Shown here piece by piece: positions 45,782-56,356 of a stretch of 64,000 nucleotides of DNA (position 1 is the first letter of the stretch; every line of letters begins with the position of its first letter). The position numbers and the translations under genes were made by a program. This stretch comes from Halosaccharopolyspora lacisalsi (GTDB taxonomy: Bacteria > Actinomycetota > Actinomycetes > Mycobacteriales > Pseudonocardiaceae): assembly GCF_014137975.1 (NCBI RefSeq), contig NZ_JACGWZ010000001.1:558001-622000 (forward strand), in the 5' to 3' direction. A model generated the notes under the pieces. It did no database searches and had not been told where the DNA came from. It saw only the letters and a program-made list of their open reading frames with translations.

Positions 45782-46186
45782 ATGATGACGGGGAAACCCT
45801 TTCTCGGGAAGCTGTCCGACGACGACACCCGTGGGCGGCGTCATGCGCTGGGCAGGGCGGGTGAGTCCTTGGCCGCCCGGTACCTGGAGCAGCACGGACT
45901 CGTCGTGCTCGCGCGGAATTGGCGGTGTCGGCTGGGAGAAATCGACATCGTCGCCACCGACGCTCGGAAAGTGGTGGTGTGCGAGGTCAAGACGCGTTCG
46001 GGAGTCGACTACGGCAGTCCGCTGGAGGCGGTGGGCCCGGAAAAGGCGGGGAGGTTGAAGGAACTGGCCCGTGCCTGGCTGGCCGAGCACGATGTGCGGT
46101 GGTGCCAGGTTCGCTTCGATGTGATTTCCGTGTTGTGGCCTCCGGAGGGTCCGGTGCGCATCGACCATCGCGCGGAGGTGTTGTGA
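45782..46186 (+). CDS. YraN (UPF0102) nuclease-like protein
   Basis: 134 aa. The Holliday-junction-resolvase-like fold is shown by [35 protein letters not shown] and [16 protein letters not shown], which keep the GEID and EVK residues of the PD-(D/E)XK core. Function is not settled. Start at ATG 45782 or 45785; the open frame upstream is not conserved. It leads the yraN-comM-dprA group. Confidence 0.9.
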   Translation: MMTGKPFLGKLSDDDTRGRRHALGRAGESLAARYLEQHGLVVLARNWRCRLGEIDIVATDARKVVVCEVKTRSGVDYGSPLEAVGPEKAGRLKELARAWLAEHDVRWCQVRFDVISVLWPPEGPVRIDHRAEVL

Positions 46187-46187
46187 G

Positions 46188-47705
46188 ATGGCACTGCGAC
46201 ACACCTGGGCCGTGGCGCTGTTCGGCGTCGACGGGGTGGTGGTCGAGATCGAGGCCGATGTCCGCAGCGGTGGCTTGCCGAGCGTTCAGCTGTTGGGACT
46301 GCCCGACGCGGCCCTGCAGGAGTCGAAGAACCGGATGCGCTCGGCGATCCAGAACTGCAAGGAGGAATGGCCGCAGAGCTGTGTGGTTCTGGCGCTGTCG
46401 CCCGCGGCGATGCCCAAGAACGGTACTTCCTACGATCTCGCCTTGGCGATGGCGGTACTCGCGGGAGCCGAACAGGTTCCGTCGAACCGGCTGCTCGGCA
46501 CCGTGTTGTTCGGGGAACTGGCACTGGACGGGCGCATCCGTGCGGTGCCGGGACTGCTTCCCGGCCTGATCGCGGCCCGGCGCGCGGGTATGGAACGGGC
46601 GATCGTCCCGGTGGAGGGGCTTGCCGAAGCCCGGCTCGTCGGCGGAATCGAGGTACTCGGAGCATCCCACCTGCGCGAGGTGATCGCCTGGGCCAGGGAG
46701 CAAAGCGATCTCGACGACGAGCCGCCGTGGCAGTCGACTCCGGAGACGGAGGACGTTCCCGAGCTGGCCGACGTACTCGGGCAGCCCGAAGCTCGCTGGG
46801 CGCTGGAAGTGGCGGCGGCGGGTGGGCACCACCTGTTGATGGTCGGTCCGCCGGGTACCGGAAAGACCATGTTGGCTCGGCGCTTGTCCGGACTCCTGCC
46901 CGAACTGGGCAGGCAGGCCGCGTTGGAGGTCACGGCGATCCGTTCGCTGGCCGGTCAGCTCGCGGAGCAGGCGCCGATGATCAGTAGTCCGCCGTTCGTC
47001 GCTCCCCACCACTCGATCTCGGTGTCCGGACTGGTCGGTGGTGGTGTCGGGATGGCCAAACCGGGAGCGCTCAGCAGCGCTCACCACGGTGTGCTGCTGT
47101 TGGACGAGGCTTGCGAATTCGGGCCCAAGAGGTTGGAAGCGCTGCGCACGGCGCTGGAGGACGGGGAGGTCCGGTTGTGCCGCCGTGACGGCACGCTGCG
47201 CTATCCGGCACGGTTCCAGTTGGTGCTGGCCACCAATCCGTGTCCCTGCGCCCCGGCCCGCGATATCGACTGCCAGTGCCCGTCCCAGGCCCGCCGCCGT
47301 TATCTGGGCAAGTTGTCGGGACCGCTGTTGGACAGGGTGGATCTGCGCGTGCGGATGCGTCCGATCACGGCCATGAGCCTGTCCGCCGGTGGTGATCCGG
47401 AATCGACCGAGGTGGTGCGCGAGCGTGTGGCACGAGCTCGGTCCGAAGCCGCCGAACGCTGGGCGGAGCACGGCTGGAACACCAATGCCGAGGTGCCCGG
47501 TCCCGTGTTGCGCAAGGAATACGCCCTGCCGAACAAGGCGACGGCGCTGCTGGATCGTGGACTGGAGACGGGAGCGGTGACCGCGCGGGGAGCAGACCGG
47601 TGTCTGCGGGTCGCCTGGACGCTGAGCGATCTCGACGGCAGCGTGCGCCCCGATGCCGACCACGTGGCCGCCGCTCTGGAATTCCGGGATCGGAGGTCGG
47701 TATGA
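46188..47705 (+). CDS. comM: YifB/ComM-family Mg-chelatase-like ATPase
   Basis: 505 aa. The N-terminal Lon-like domain (GLPSVQLLGLPDAALQESKNRMRSAI) is followed by the AAA+ core: MVGPPGTGKTMLARRL, LLLDEACEF, and the Cys-rich insert ATNPCPCAPARDIDCQCPS. ComM in other bacteria is a helicase that promotes branch migration during natural transformation. It starts right after yraN and overlaps dprA (ATGA). Confidence 0.93.
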   Translation: MALRHTWAVALFGVDGVVVEIEADVRSGGLPSVQLLGLPDAALQESKNRMRSAIQNCKEEWPQSCVVLALSPAAMPKNGTSYDLALAMAVLAGAEQVPSNRLLGTVLFGELALDGRIRAVPGLLPGLIAARRAGMERAIVPVEGLAEARLVGGIEVLGASHLREVIAWAREQSDLDDEPPWQSTPETEDVPELADVLGQPEARWALEVAAAGGHHLLMVGPPGTGKTMLARRLSGLLPELGRQAALEVTAIRSLAGQLAEQAPMISSPPFVAPHHSISVSGLVGGGVGMAKPGALSSAHHGVLLLDEACEFGPKRLEALRTALEDGEVRLCRRDGTLRYPARFQLVLATNPCPCAPARDIDCQCPSQARRRYLGKLSGPLLDRVDLRVRMRPITAMSLSAGGDPESTEVVRERVARARSEAAERWAEHGWNTNAEVPGPVLRKEYALPNKATALLDRGLETGAVTARGADRCLRVAWTLSDLDGSVRPDADHVAAALEFRDRRSV

Positions 47706-48856
47706 ACACGGGGGCGGACGACTCGGCCGAGGAAGCCCTGCTGGTGGCACGGGCTTATCTGTCCGCGGTGGCCGAACCACCCGCACCGGCACTCGTGGAG
47801 TTCATCGCCGAGCACGGGGCATTGCTCGCCGCCGACCGTGTTCACCGGGGACGGTTACCGTCCAGGGTGTTCGACGAGGTCCAGGCCAGGCGCGAGCACG
47901 TTCGAGGACGACGAACACTGGAGGCGGCGCGCGAGGACGGTGTCCGGCTGGTCGTTCCCGAACAACACGAGTGGCCTCGGCAGCGGTTTTCCTGTTTCGC
48001 CGAGGCCACGGCGGTGGGGCTCGCGGAGGTGGCCGAACCGATCGCCCTTTGGGTACGTGGTGCCGCCTCGGTCGGAGTCACCGTGGACACGTCCGTGGCG
48101 GTCGTGGGAGCCAGAGCTGCTTCCGGCTACGGGGAAGCTCTCGCGGCCGAATTCGGGTACGGGTTGGCTTCGGCGGGGCACACGGTGGTCTCCGGTGCCG
48201 CCTACGGCATCGACGGAGCGGCACACCGAGGTGCGGTGACGGCGGGAAAGCCGACCGTGGCCCTGTTGGCCTGCGGCGTGGATGTGGACTATCCGGCCGG
48301 CCACGGTCGACTGCTGCGCTCGATCACCGAGCAGGGCTTGGTGATCAGCGAGTACCCGCCGGGAACACCGCCACGGAAGCACCGCTTCCTCGTGCGTAAT
48401 CGACTGATCGCTGCGCTGGGAGCGGGAGTGGTCGTCGTCGAGGCCGGAGCTCGTAGCGGTGCCGGCAACACGGCGGGTACGGCCGAGGCTCTCGGCAGGC
48501 CGGTGATGGCGGTTCCCGGTCCGGTCACCTCGTCGAGCTCGGTCGGCTGCCACGCGATGGTGCGCTCGGGTAAGGCGATCCTGGTGACCAGGACCGATGA
48601 CATCATCGAGGTCGTCAGCCCGTTGGGTACGGCCGCCTCGACCGAGGTCGGTGGCCCTTCGCGGACCACCGATCGATTGGAACAGCGGGCGAGGCAGGTC
48701 CACGACGCCCTGGACGGTGCGGGGGCGGCGAGCGCGGAGCAACTTGCCCGGGACTCCGGCCTGTCCCTGCGTCAAGTGCGAGCCCTGCTTCCCGCACTGG
48801 AAATGGCCGGCTTCGTCACACAGTCCGAAGGAGGCTGGCAACGATGCGCCCCGTGA
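47702..48856 (+). CDS. dprA: DNA-processing protein DprA
   Basis: 384 aa. It loads RecA on incoming single-stranded DNA. The Rossmann core VAVVGARAASGYGEALAAEFGYGLASAGHTVVSGAAYGIDGAAHRGAV is diagnostic. SEYPPGTPPRKHRFLVRNRLIAALG and a C-terminal winged helix (about 325-380) follow. ATG 47702 overlaps the comM stop. Full length and intact, although competence pili genes are not in the window. Confidence 0.94.
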   Translation: MNTGADDSAEEALLVARAYLSAVAEPPAPALVEFIAEHGALLAADRVHRGRLPSRVFDEVQARREHVRGRRTLEAAREDGVRLVVPEQHEWPRQRFSCFAEATAVGLAEVAEPIALWVRGAASVGVTVDTSVAVVGARAASGYGEALAAEFGYGLASAGHTVVSGAAYGIDGAAHRGAVTAGKPTVALLACGVDVDYPAGHGRLLRSITEQGLVISEYPPGTPPRKHRFLVRNRLIAALGAGVVVVEAGARSGAGNTAGTAEALGRPVMAVPGPVTSSSSVGCHAMVRSGKAILVTRTDDIIEVVSPLGTAASTEVGGPSRTTDRLEQRARQVHDALDGAGAASAEQLARDSGLSLRQVRALLPALEMAGFVTQSEGGWQRCAP

Positions 48857-48949
48857 GCCTTACCTGTCGGTGCGCAAGCCGCTCCGTGGTCACTCCGACC
48901 GCGTGGCGTTGCTTGACCGGGAAGCTCATTCCGAGCAACGTCACCGGAC

Positions 48950-49930
48950 ATGGTCCCGAAATCTTTCCGCGAGCGACCGAGGCCGGATCTGCGCGCGGCC
49001 CGCCGGGAGTTACCCGAACCGTTGGCCACGGTGGTCGATCGATTCGAGCAGCACCTGCGCTGGGAACGTGGTCTGTCCGCGCACACTCTCCGTGCCTACG
49101 TCGGTGACGTGGTCTCCTTGTTGGATCACTGGCACGGTTCGGGGAGTGGCAACCCCACGGAAATCGAATCACTCACCGTGGCTGGGTTGCGTGAGTGGTT
49201 GGCAGCCCAGCACACTGGCGGCGCCAGCAGAACGACCCTTGCGAGACGGGCGGCCTCGGTACGCACGTTCACTGCGTGGGCCTCGCGTACGGGGCTGTTG
49301 CGCAGGGATCCCGGCCCTCGGCTGTCCGCACCGAGCAAGCAACGGCAATTGCCGCAGGTGCTGCGCAGGGACCAGGCCGAATCGGCAATGGCCGCGTCGG
49401 AGACGGGGGCGGAACAGGGGGACCCGGTGGCGTTGCGTGACCATGCGGTGCTCGAGCTGCTGTATGCCACTGGCGTGCGGGTTTCCGAACTGTGTGGGCT
49501 CGATATCGACCACGTTGATCACGAGCGGCGTGTCGTGCGAGTCATCGGCAAGGGGGACAAGGAACGGAGCGTACCTTTCGGAACACCCGCCGATCGGGCG
49601 CTCGGGCGGTGGCTCACGGGAGGCCGTCCCACCCTTGTGGACTCACGTTCCGGCCGGGCCCTGTTTCTCGGCGTCCGAGGTGGACGGCTCAATCCGCGAG
49701 CCGTGCGCCGGCTGGTGCACGATGCCGTGGGCACGGCTACGGGTGCCGCCGACACCGGTCCGCATGGCATACGTCACTCCACGGCGACCCACTTGCTGGA
49801 GGGGGGAGCCGACCTCCGTAGCGTTCAGGAGTTGCTTGGTCACGCTACGCTCTCAACGACGCAGCTCTACACGCACGTGACCGTCGAACGGCTGAAGGCG
49901 ATCCATGACCGAACCCACCCCCGTTCCTGA
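48950..49930 (+). CDS. xerC: Tyrosine recombinase XerC
   Basis: 326 aa. Residues of the active site are all present: Arg177 (GVRVSEL), Lys in GKGDKER (about 201-204), His272 and Arg275 (HGIRHS), His298 (LGHATL) and nucleophile Tyr307 (TQLYTHV). The SAM-like N-terminal domain is about 20-115. It resolves chromosome dimers with XerD at dif. Its last 26 nt overlap the whiG gene, the same arrangement as in relatives. Confidence 0.92.
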   Translation: MVPKSFRERPRPDLRAARRELPEPLATVVDRFEQHLRWERGLSAHTLRAYVGDVVSLLDHWHGSGSGNPTEIESLTVAGLREWLAAQHTGGASRTTLARRAASVRTFTAWASRTGLLRRDPGPRLSAPSKQRQLPQVLRRDQAESAMAASETGAEQGDPVALRDHAVLELLYATGVRVSELCGLDIDHVDHERRVVRVIGKGDKERSVPFGTPADRALGRWLTGGRPTLVDSRSGRALFLGVRGGRLNPRAVRRLVHDAVGTATGAADTGPHGIRHSTATHLLEGGADLRSVQELLGHATLSTTQLYTHVTVERLKAIHDRTHPRS

Positions 49931-50876
49931 CGATGCCGGGGGCGAAGCCCACGCCGCGAACACCGCGTCCGCGGCGGGGCGCCATACCGCGACAGATGCC
50001 CCGACCAACGGCCACCACGTCAACGGCGTGTCGCAGCGCGAGCCCGCCTCGATGCGTGCTCGCGTGTTCGACGCGAACGTCTCGTCGGACTCGGAAACCG
50101 AGCAACGGGACGGGGGCGATGTCGAAGCGGGCATCGTCGGCCTGTGGCAGGCTTTCGGCCAGTACCGCGACCAGCGGCGACGGGACCGCTTGGTGTTGCA
50201 CTACGCCCCGCTGGTGAAGTACGTCGCCGGTCGGGTCGGTACGGGGCTGCCCGCTCACGTCGAGGTTTCGGATCTGATCCAGTCGGGGATCTTCGGGCTG
50301 GTCGACGCGATCGAGAAGTTCGAGCCCGAACGGGGGCTGAAGTTCGAGACCTACGCGATGCAGCGCGTACGGGGTGCCATCCTGGACGATCTGCGGGCGC
50401 AGGACTGGGTGCCGCGGTCGGTGCGCAGCCGTGCCCGGGACGTGGAACGCGCGGAAGAGCGACTCGAGGCCAAACTGCAGCGCTCGGCCACCGATACGGA
50501 ACTGGCCGACGAGCTCGCGCTGTCGGTCGAGGAGCTGCGCGAGCTGCTCGCCCAGTTACAGATGACCAGCGTGGTGGCGCTCGATGATCTCATCGGGGTG
50601 GAGCCGGGAACCGCCTCGCTGGCCGAGACGCTGCCCGACGAGAGCGCGGAGGACCCGGTCACCGCCTTGGTCAACCGGGACAGCCGCAGGCAGTTGGCCG
50701 AAGCCGTCGAACGACTCGGCGAACGCGACCGGGTCGTGGTCACGCTCTACTACTTCGAGAACCTCACCCTCGCCGAGATCGGCAAAGTCCTCGGTGTCAC
50801 CGAGTCCCGAGTCTGCCAGCTACACACCCGCGCCGTACTGCGCTTACGCGGCAAGCTCACCGAGAACGCCAACTGA
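49905..50876 (+). CDS. whiG: Sporulation sigma factor WhiG (FliA family)
   Basis: 323 aa. A variable N-terminal 75 residues precede region 2 ([69 protein letters not shown]), region 3 and region 4 ([42 protein letters not shown]). In Streptomyces WhiG starts sporulation of aerial hyphae and is held by RsiG with c-di-GMP. Its presence implies a developmental life cycle. ATG 49905 lies inside xerC; a later start such as ATG 50052 is possible. Confidence 0.9.
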   Translation: MTEPTPVPDDAGGEAHAANTASAAGRHTATDAPTNGHHVNGVSQREPASMRARVFDANVSSDSETEQRDGGDVEAGIVGLWQAFGQYRDQRRRDRLVLHYAPLVKYVAGRVGTGLPAHVEVSDLIQSGIFGLVDAIEKFEPERGLKFETYAMQRVRGAILDDLRAQDWVPRSVRSRARDVERAEERLEAKLQRSATDTELADELALSVEELRELLAQLQMTSVVALDDLIGVEPGTASLAETLPDESAEDPVTALVNRDSRRQLAEAVERLGERDRVVVTLYYFENLTLAEIGKVLGVTESRVCQLHTRAVLRLRGKLTENAN

Positions 50877-50897
50877 GCGACCGAGCCCGTAACGCGA

Positions 50898-51473
50898 TTA
50901 ATGATCATGATCGGAACGGCCCCGCCAGGGCAGTAGCCGCGCGGTCGTGTGCGACAGCAGTCGCAGCGGGTTCAGGTGGTCGTCGTGTTGCCGGGCTCCC
51001 CAGTGCAGGCAGGTCCGGGGTGCCGGGGCGATGCATTCGGGATGGCCGGAGTCGAGTCGTCCGATCGGTTGACCTCGCCTGACGGTCTGTCCGACCATCA
51101 CGTTCGCCGCGACGGGTTCGTAGGTCGTGCGTAGTCCGCCGGCGTGTTCGACGGATACGACTCCGCGTCCGGCCAGCCGCCCGGCGTAGACGATCACGCC
51201 CGGGCCCGCGGCCCGTACGGACCGGCCCGTCGAAGCGGCCAGATCCACCCCGCGGTGTCCCGGCCCGTACTCGGTGACCGGTGGATCGAAATCCCGTACG
51301 ACTTCGTGCGCGCCCGGTAGCGGCCAGTCGAAACCGCCTCGGTTCGTGGCGGAGGAGGGGGGAGTGCGAACGGGAGCCGGGCCCGTTTCGGGGGCCCGCG
51401 CGGGAGTGGACATCGGAACGACCGAGGCGCCGAGTGTCCCGGTCAGCACCAGTGTGGCGATCAGCGGACGCAT
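50898..51473 (-). CDS. Secreted M23 (LytM-like) peptidase-family protein
   Basis: 191 aa with an N-terminal signal peptide. The M23 domain has His73 and Asp77 in GHRGVDLAA and His157 in CLHWGAR. The first His of the usual HxH pair is Cys155, so zinc binding or activity may be altered; Cys147 and Cys155 may pair. It is convergent with whiG and divergent from rpsB, a place where an M23 gene is found in mycobacteria too (Rv2891). Confidence 0.85.
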   Translation of the reverse strand: MRPLIATLVLTGTLGASVVPMSTPARAPETGPAPVRTPPSSATNRGGFDWPLPGAHEVVRDFDPPVTEYGPGHRGVDLAASTGRSVRAAGPGVIVYAGRLAGRGVVSVEHAGGLRTTYEPVAANVMVGQTVRRGQPIGRLDSGHPECIAPAPRTCLHWGARQHDDHLNPLRLLSHTTARLLPWRGRSDHDH

Positions 51474-51975
51474 GCGTTCACGTTGGCCGAGGCCCGCTCC
51501 GTGTGCCAGGGGTTTTTCCAGGGGCGGTGGATAGCAGTCGTGGTTGTGGACGACTCGCCACCACTTCGCCCCGAAGAGCTGGGGTCACGTATACTGCACG
51601 TGCGGTTCGTATCAGCACCCGACGGTGCTTGCCGAGGGTTCTGCCAGTGGCATTGCCAGCGAGGTCCCGCCGGTGGGGGTTTCCTGCCGGTGGTGTCTGT
51701 CAGCGGTGGCTGAAAACGATCCGACTACGCGTGCGCGCGCACCTTCCTGCTTCACCGTTGTGAACCGGTTTCACGGTTCCTGAAGGAACTGTCCGGATCC
51801 GACGGCACTGCTCGGCAGGGCGGGGACGCGGTACTTCCGTGGTCCCGGGATCGCTCGACGGGTTCCGGGTGGGAGTCCCGGCGCGGCACCAGGGCGGCGA
51901 GTCACCCGGCTCGTCGCGGCAACCGAATCCGCGCGTCATCCCGACGCGCCCGACACAAGAGGTGCGAAACAGGCC
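51474..51975 (+). other. Long leader and promoter region of rpsB
   Basis: 502 bp without a gene. TATACT at 51590-51595 is the best -10 in the region, giving an rpsB leader of about 375 nt; no clear TTGACA is at the right distance. The reverse-strand promoter of the M23 gene must also lie here. Such a long leader suggests regulation by S2. Confidence 0.4.
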
Positions 51976-52836
51976 ATGGCCGTCGTCACCATGAAGCAGC
52001 TGCTCGACAGTGGCGTGCACTTCGGGCACCAGACCAGGCGCTGGAACCCGAAGATGAAGCGCTACATCTTCACCGAGCGCAACGGCATCTACATCATCGA
52101 CCTGCAGAAGACCCTGTCGTACATCGACGGGGCCTACGACTTCGTCAAGCAGACGGTCGCCCACGGCGGCACGATCCTGTTCGTCGGTACGAAGAAGCAG
52201 GCGCAGGAAGCGATCGCCGAGCAGGCCCTGCGAGTGGGCATGCCCTACGTCAACCAGCGGTGGTTGGGCGGCATGCTCACGAACTTCCAGACCGTGCACC
52301 GTCGCCTGCAGCGGCTCAAGGAACTTGAGACGATGGAGCAGACGGGCGGCTTCCAGGGGCGCACCAAGAAGGAAATCTTGATGCTGACCCGCGAGAAGGA
52401 CAAGCTGGAGCGGACCCTGGGCGGTATCCGCGACATGTCCAAGGTCCCGAGCGCCATCTGGATCGTGGACACCAAGAAGGAGCACATCGCCGTCGGCGAG
52501 GCCAGGAAGCTGGGCATCCCGGTGGTCTCCATCCTGGACACCAACTGTGACCCGGACGAGGTCGACTACCCGATCCCGGGTAACGACGACGCGATCCGTT
52601 CGGCGGCCATGCTGACCCGCGTGGTGGCCGACGGTGTCGCCGACGGTCTGATGGTCCGCAGCGGTAAGGGCGGCGAGACCGCCGAGGGCGAGGAGAAGCC
52701 CCAGACCGGTGAGGAACCGCTGGCCGAGTGGGAGAAGGAGCTGCTTTCCGGCTCCACCGAGGGCGAGACCACCGGCTCCGGCGAGTCCGCCCAGACCGAG
52801 CAGCCCGCGGAAGCTGAGCAGCCCGCTCAGTCGTGA
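51976..52836 (+). CDS. rpsB: 30S ribosomal protein S2
   Basis: 286 aa. [27 protein letters not shown] is the S2 signature, and [15 protein letters not shown] and [20 protein letters not shown]-type segments follow. About 50 C-terminal residues are an acidic Glu/Gly/Thr tail, common in actinobacteria. ATG start. Followed by tsf after a 96-bp gap. Confidence 0.97.
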   Translation: MAVVTMKQLLDSGVHFGHQTRRWNPKMKRYIFTERNGIYIIDLQKTLSYIDGAYDFVKQTVAHGGTILFVGTKKQAQEAIAEQALRVGMPYVNQRWLGGMLTNFQTVHRRLQRLKELETMEQTGGFQGRTKKEILMLTREKDKLERTLGGIRDMSKVPSAIWIVDTKKEHIAVGEARKLGIPVVSILDTNCDPDEVDYPIPGNDDAIRSAAMLTRVVADGVADGLMVRSGKGGETAEGEEKPQTGEEPLAEWEKELLSGSTEGETTGSGESAQTEQPAEAEQPAQS

Positions 52837-52932
52837 CTCCAGCGCTTCGCGCCCGCCCGGAATGCGGCGGGCGCGAAGCGTGTCCGACTGGCTTTTGCGC
52901 GTACATTCTTCGACAAGAACGGACAACGCACG

Positions 52933-53748
52933 ATGGCGAACTACAGTGCGGCCGACGTCAAGCGTCTTCGCGACTTCACTGGCGCCGGCATGATGGACTG
53001 CAAGAAGGCGCTCGAGGAGACCGACGGCGACTACGACAGGGCCGTTGAGAACCTGCGCATCAAGGGTGCCAAGGACGTCGGTAAGCGGGCCGAGCGCGCT
53101 ACCGCCGAGGGTCTGGTGGCCGCCGACAACGGTGTGCTCATCGAGCTCAACAGCGAGACCGACTTCGTGGCCAAGAACGAGGAGTTCGTCAAGCTGGCGA
53201 ACCGGATCGTGGAAGCGGCCAAGGCGGTCAACTCCTCGGACCTGGAGACCGTGCTGGGCGCCTCGCTCGACGGCGGGACGGTCGGCGAGGCCATCCACGA
53301 GCTCTCCGCCAAGATCGGCGAGAAGCTCGAGCTGCGGCGGGTTGCCGTTTTCGAGGGCCAGGCCACCGCGTACCTGCACCGCCGCGCCGGCGACCTGCCT
53401 CCTTCGGTGGGTGTGCTGGTGGAGTACACCGGCTCCGACGAGGAGGCCGCCCGTGGCGCCGCGATGCAGATCGCGGCTTTGAAGCCGCGCTACCTCAGCC
53501 GTGAGGACGTGCCCGAGGACGTGATCGCCGACGAGCGCCGCATCGCCGAGGAGACCGCGCGCTCCGAGGGCAAGCCCGAGCAGGCCATGCCGAAGATCAT
53601 CGAAGGCCGCCTGAACGGGTTCTACAAGGACAGCGTGCTGCTGGACCAGCCGTCGGTGCAGGACAACAAGAAGACCGTCAAGGACCTGCTGGACGCGGCC
53701 GGTGTATCGATCACCCGGTTCGCCCGGTTCGAGGTCGGTCAGGCATAA
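52933..53748 (+). CDS. tsf: Elongation factor Ts
   Basis: 271 aa. [34 protein letters not shown] is the N-terminal UBA-like domain, and [15 protein letters not shown] is the EF-Tu-contacting TDFV motif. It exchanges GDP on EF-Tu. ATG start; a strong terminator follows. Confidence 0.97.
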   Translation: MANYSAADVKRLRDFTGAGMMDCKKALEETDGDYDRAVENLRIKGAKDVGKRAERATAEGLVAADNGVLIELNSETDFVAKNEEFVKLANRIVEAAKAVNSSDLETVLGASLDGGTVGEAIHELSAKIGEKLELRRVAVFEGQATAYLHRRAGDLPPSVGVLVEYTGSDEEAARGAAMQIAALKPRYLSREDVPEDVIADERRIAEETARSEGKPEQAMPKIIEGRLNGFYKDSVLLDQPSVQDNKKTVKDLLDAAGVSITRFARFEVGQA

Positions 53749-53786
53749 CAGGCTGCGGCCGTCCGTCGGCGGCGAGTCGAGAACCG

Positions 53787-53823
53787 CGCCCCGCCTTCGC
53801 TTCAGGCGAGGGCGGGGCGTTTT
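53787..53823 (+). terminator. Intrinsic terminator of rpsB-tsf
   Basis: A 14-bp stem (53787-53800 with 53806-53819, one G-U pair) with a 5-nt loop runs into TTTT, 38 nt after the tsf stop. Confidence 0.9.
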
Positions 53824-53835
53824 CGGGAGGAACCA

Positions 53836-54600
53836 GTGATCGACGAGGGCGTCCTGACCAGCGACGAGGACAGCGACGGTTACAGTCGTGTGCTGCTCAA
53901 GCTGGGCGGTGAGATGTTCGGTGGTGGAAGTGTCGGTGTGGATCCCGATGTGGTCGGGGCCGTGGCCAGCCAGATCGCCGAGGTCATCGCCGACGGGGTC
54001 GAGGTGGCCGTGGTTATAGGCGGTGGCAACTTCTTCCGCGGCGCCGAGCTGCAACAGCGCGGCATGGAACGCTCCCGCGGGGACTACATGGCCATGCTCG
54101 GCACCATGATGAATTGCCTGGCCCTCCAGGACTTCCTCGAACGTGAGCACGATCTCGACACTCGTGTGATGAGCGCGATCGCGATGGGCCAGGTCGCCGA
54201 GCCCTACATCCCGCGCCGCGCGATCCGGCACATGGAGAAGGGCCGAGTGGTGGTTTTCGGTGCCGGTACCGGTATGCCCTACTTCTCCACCGACACCGCG
54301 GCGGCGCAGCGTGCCCTGGAGGTCGGAGCCGAAGTGGTGCTCATGGCCAAGGGCGTGGACGGGGTTTACACCGCCGATCCGAAGACGACCCCGACGGCGG
54401 AGTTGTTCGAAACCATCACCCACCGGGAGGTGTTGGAGCGCGGCCTCAAGGTCGCCGATGCGACGGCTTTCAGCCTGTGCATGGACAATCACATGCGCAT
54501 CCTGGTGTTCAACCTCCTCCAGGAGGGCAACATCGCGCGGGCGGCCAGTGGTGCGAAAATTGGAACCCTGGTCAACACCCCGGCCACACCCTCGGTGTGA
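53836..54600 (+). CDS. pyrH: Uridylate kinase
   Basis: 254 aa. It phosphorylates UMP to UDP. The amino-acid-kinase fold shows [23 protein letters not shown] and [34 protein letters not shown], then [15 protein letters not shown] start with GGAGG just upstream. It precedes frr as in most bacteria. Confidence 0.96.
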   Translation: MIDEGVLTSDEDSDGYSRVLLKLGGEMFGGGSVGVDPDVVGAVASQIAEVIADGVEVAVVIGGGNFFRGAELQQRGMERSRGDYMAMLGTMMNCLALQDFLEREHDLDTRVMSAIAMGQVAEPYIPRRAIRHMEKGRVVVFGAGTGMPYFSTDTAAAQRALEVGAEVVLMAKGVDGVYTADPKTTPTAELFETITHREVLERGLKVADATAFSLCMDNHMRILVFNLLQEGNIARAASGAKIGTLVNTPATPSV

Positions 54601-54700
54601 GCTTGCTGGGATCCTGATCACCGTCGGCGACCGTGCGCATCGACCTTTGCGGTCCCACCCGACACCCAAGCCCCTCGGTCGGCACATCTAAGGAGTAGCC

Positions 54701-55258
54701 GTGATCGACGAGACTCTTCTCGAAGCCGAAGAGAAGATGCAGAAGGCGGTGGCGGTGGCCAAGGACGACCTGGCCACCGTACGCACCGGTCGTGCGAATC
54801 CCGCGATGTTCAACGGCATCGTCGTCGACTACTACGGTTCGCCGACGCCGCTGAACCAGCTCGCCAGCATCAACGTCGCGGAGGCCAGGATGGTGGTGAT
54901 CAAGCCGTACGACGCCAGCCAGCTGGGCGCGATGGAAAGGGCCATCCGCGACTCGAACCTGGGCGTCAACCCCACCAACGACGGCAGCCTCATCCGGGTG
55001 ACGGTCCCGCAGATGACCGAGGAGCGTCGCCGGGAGATGGCCAAGCTCGCCAAGTCCAAGGGCGAGGAGGCGCGGATCACCGTGCGCAACCTGCGGCGCA
55101 AGGCGAAGGAGGAGATCGACCGCGTCGTCAAGAACGGCGAGGACGGTGAGGACGAGGGGGCTCGTGGCGAGAAGGAGCTGGAGAACATCACCCACCGTTA
55201 CGTCGCTCAGATCGACGAGTTGGTCAAGAACAAGGAAACCGAACTCCTCGAGGTCTGA
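54701..55258 (+). CDS. frr: Ribosome recycling factor
   Basis: 185 aa. It splits post-termination ribosomes with [33 protein letters not shown] and [11 protein letters not shown] are typical. GTG start with AAGGAG upstream. cdsA follows after 6 nt. Confidence 0.97.
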   Translation: MIDETLLEAEEKMQKAVAVAKDDLATVRTGRANPAMFNGIVVDYYGSPTPLNQLASINVAEARMVVIKPYDASQLGAMERAIRDSNLGVNPTNDGSLIRVTVPQMTEERRREMAKLAKSKGEEARITVRNLRRKAKEEIDRVVKNGEDGEDEGARGEKELENITHRYVAQIDELVKNKETELLEV

Positions 55259-55264
55259 GACGAC

Positions 55265-56146
55265 GTGGTGACGGCGGGTCGACGCGAAGGTGAGTCCGGA
55301 ATGTCCGCTGACGTGCCGGGCCGGCCGTCGCATCCCTCCAGAGCCGGCCGTGATCTGCCGGCGGCACTGACCGTGGGACTGGTTCTCGGGGCGGGAATCA
55401 TCGTTTCCCTGCTGATGCTGCGACAGGTTTTCCTGGGCATGGTCGCGGTGGCCACGCTGATTTCCACCATCGAACTGGCCGGAGCACTGCGGCGCGGTGC
55501 CGGTATCCGGGTATCGCTACCGCCGGTGCTGGTCGGCGGTCAGGTGATGGTGTGGTTGTCCTGGCCCTTCGGAGTGCACGCGGTGCTGGTCGCCTTCGCG
55601 TCGACCACCCTCGGCTGTCTGGCCTGGCGGTTGCGGCACGGGGTGGACGGCTATCTGCGTGACGTGAGCGCCTCGGTGTTCACCAGCGCCTACGTTCCCG
55701 TGTTCGCCGCTTTCGCCGGGATGATGATCGCTCCTCCCGACGGGGGGTTCCGCGGGTTGTGCTTCATGATCGCGGTGGTCGCCTCGGACACCGGTGGTTA
55801 CGCCGCCGGGGTGCTGCTCGGGCGGCATCCGATGGCGCCCCGGGTGAGCCCGAAGAAGTCCTGGGAGGGTTTCGCGGGCTCGATGGCGACCGGCATCGTC
55901 TCGGGCGCGCTGTCCGTCAGTCTGCTCCTGGGCGGGCAGTGGTGGCAGGGTGCGCTGTTCGGGGCGGCCCTGGTGTGCAGTTCCACGCTCGGTGACCTCA
56001 TGGAATCGCTGATCAAGCGGGACCTCGACATCAAGGACATGGGCACTCTGCTGCCGGGTCACGGCGGCCTGATGGACCGAATGGATTCGCTGCTGCCCTC
56101 GGCGGTGGTGGCCTGGATGCTGTTGTCCTGGTTCGTGCCGGTTTAG
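55265..56146 (+). CDS. cdsA: Phosphatidate cytidylyltransferase
   Basis: 293 aa, about 8 membrane helices. It makes CDP-diacylglycerol. The signature SDTGGYAAGVLLGRHPMAPRVSPKKSWEGFAGS and the terminal KDMGTLLPGHGGLMDRMDS are complete. GTG start at 55265 or 55268. Confidence 0.95.
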   Translation: MVTAGRREGESGMSADVPGRPSHPSRAGRDLPAALTVGLVLGAGIIVSLLMLRQVFLGMVAVATLISTIELAGALRRGAGIRVSLPPVLVGGQVMVWLSWPFGVHAVLVAFASTTLGCLAWRLRHGVDGYLRDVSASVFTSAYVPVFAAFAGMMIAPPDGGFRGLCFMIAVVASDTGGYAAGVLLGRHPMAPRVSPKKSWEGFAGSMATGIVSGALSVSLLLGGQWWQGALFGAALVCSSTLGDLMESLIKRDLDIKDMGTLLPGHGGLMDRMDSLLPSAVVAWMLLSWFVPV

Positions 56147-56156
56147 CGGCATTTCA

Positions 56157-56195
56157 CGGCGGCCTCGGAGGATCCCCCGTCCGAGCTCTCCGCCG
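56157..56195 (+). terminator. Two-tier hairpin after cdsA
   Basis: CGGCGG (56157-56162) and CTCGGA (56164-56169) pair with TCCGAG (56180-56185) and CCGCCG (56190-56195). It starts 11 nt after the cdsA stop. No T run. Confidence 0.4.
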
Positions 56196-56356
56196 CCCCC
56201 GGGTGTTACTTGTCAGTAGCTTTTGCGGGTACGCATCCGAATGACGCCTTGCTCTCCGGGGCGTGACGTGATCGACTGAACTCGGTGACGCACTGTGGGG
56301 CGTGTTCGCCACGGACGTGACCGACCAGTACCCGATCCCGGTAACCAGGAGCGCTG

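Noticed and set aside
51700-54687. 995-codon reverse frame opposite rpsB-tsf-pyrH
   Set aside because: Shadow of three well-identified genes; Leu/Gly/His-rich without motifs.
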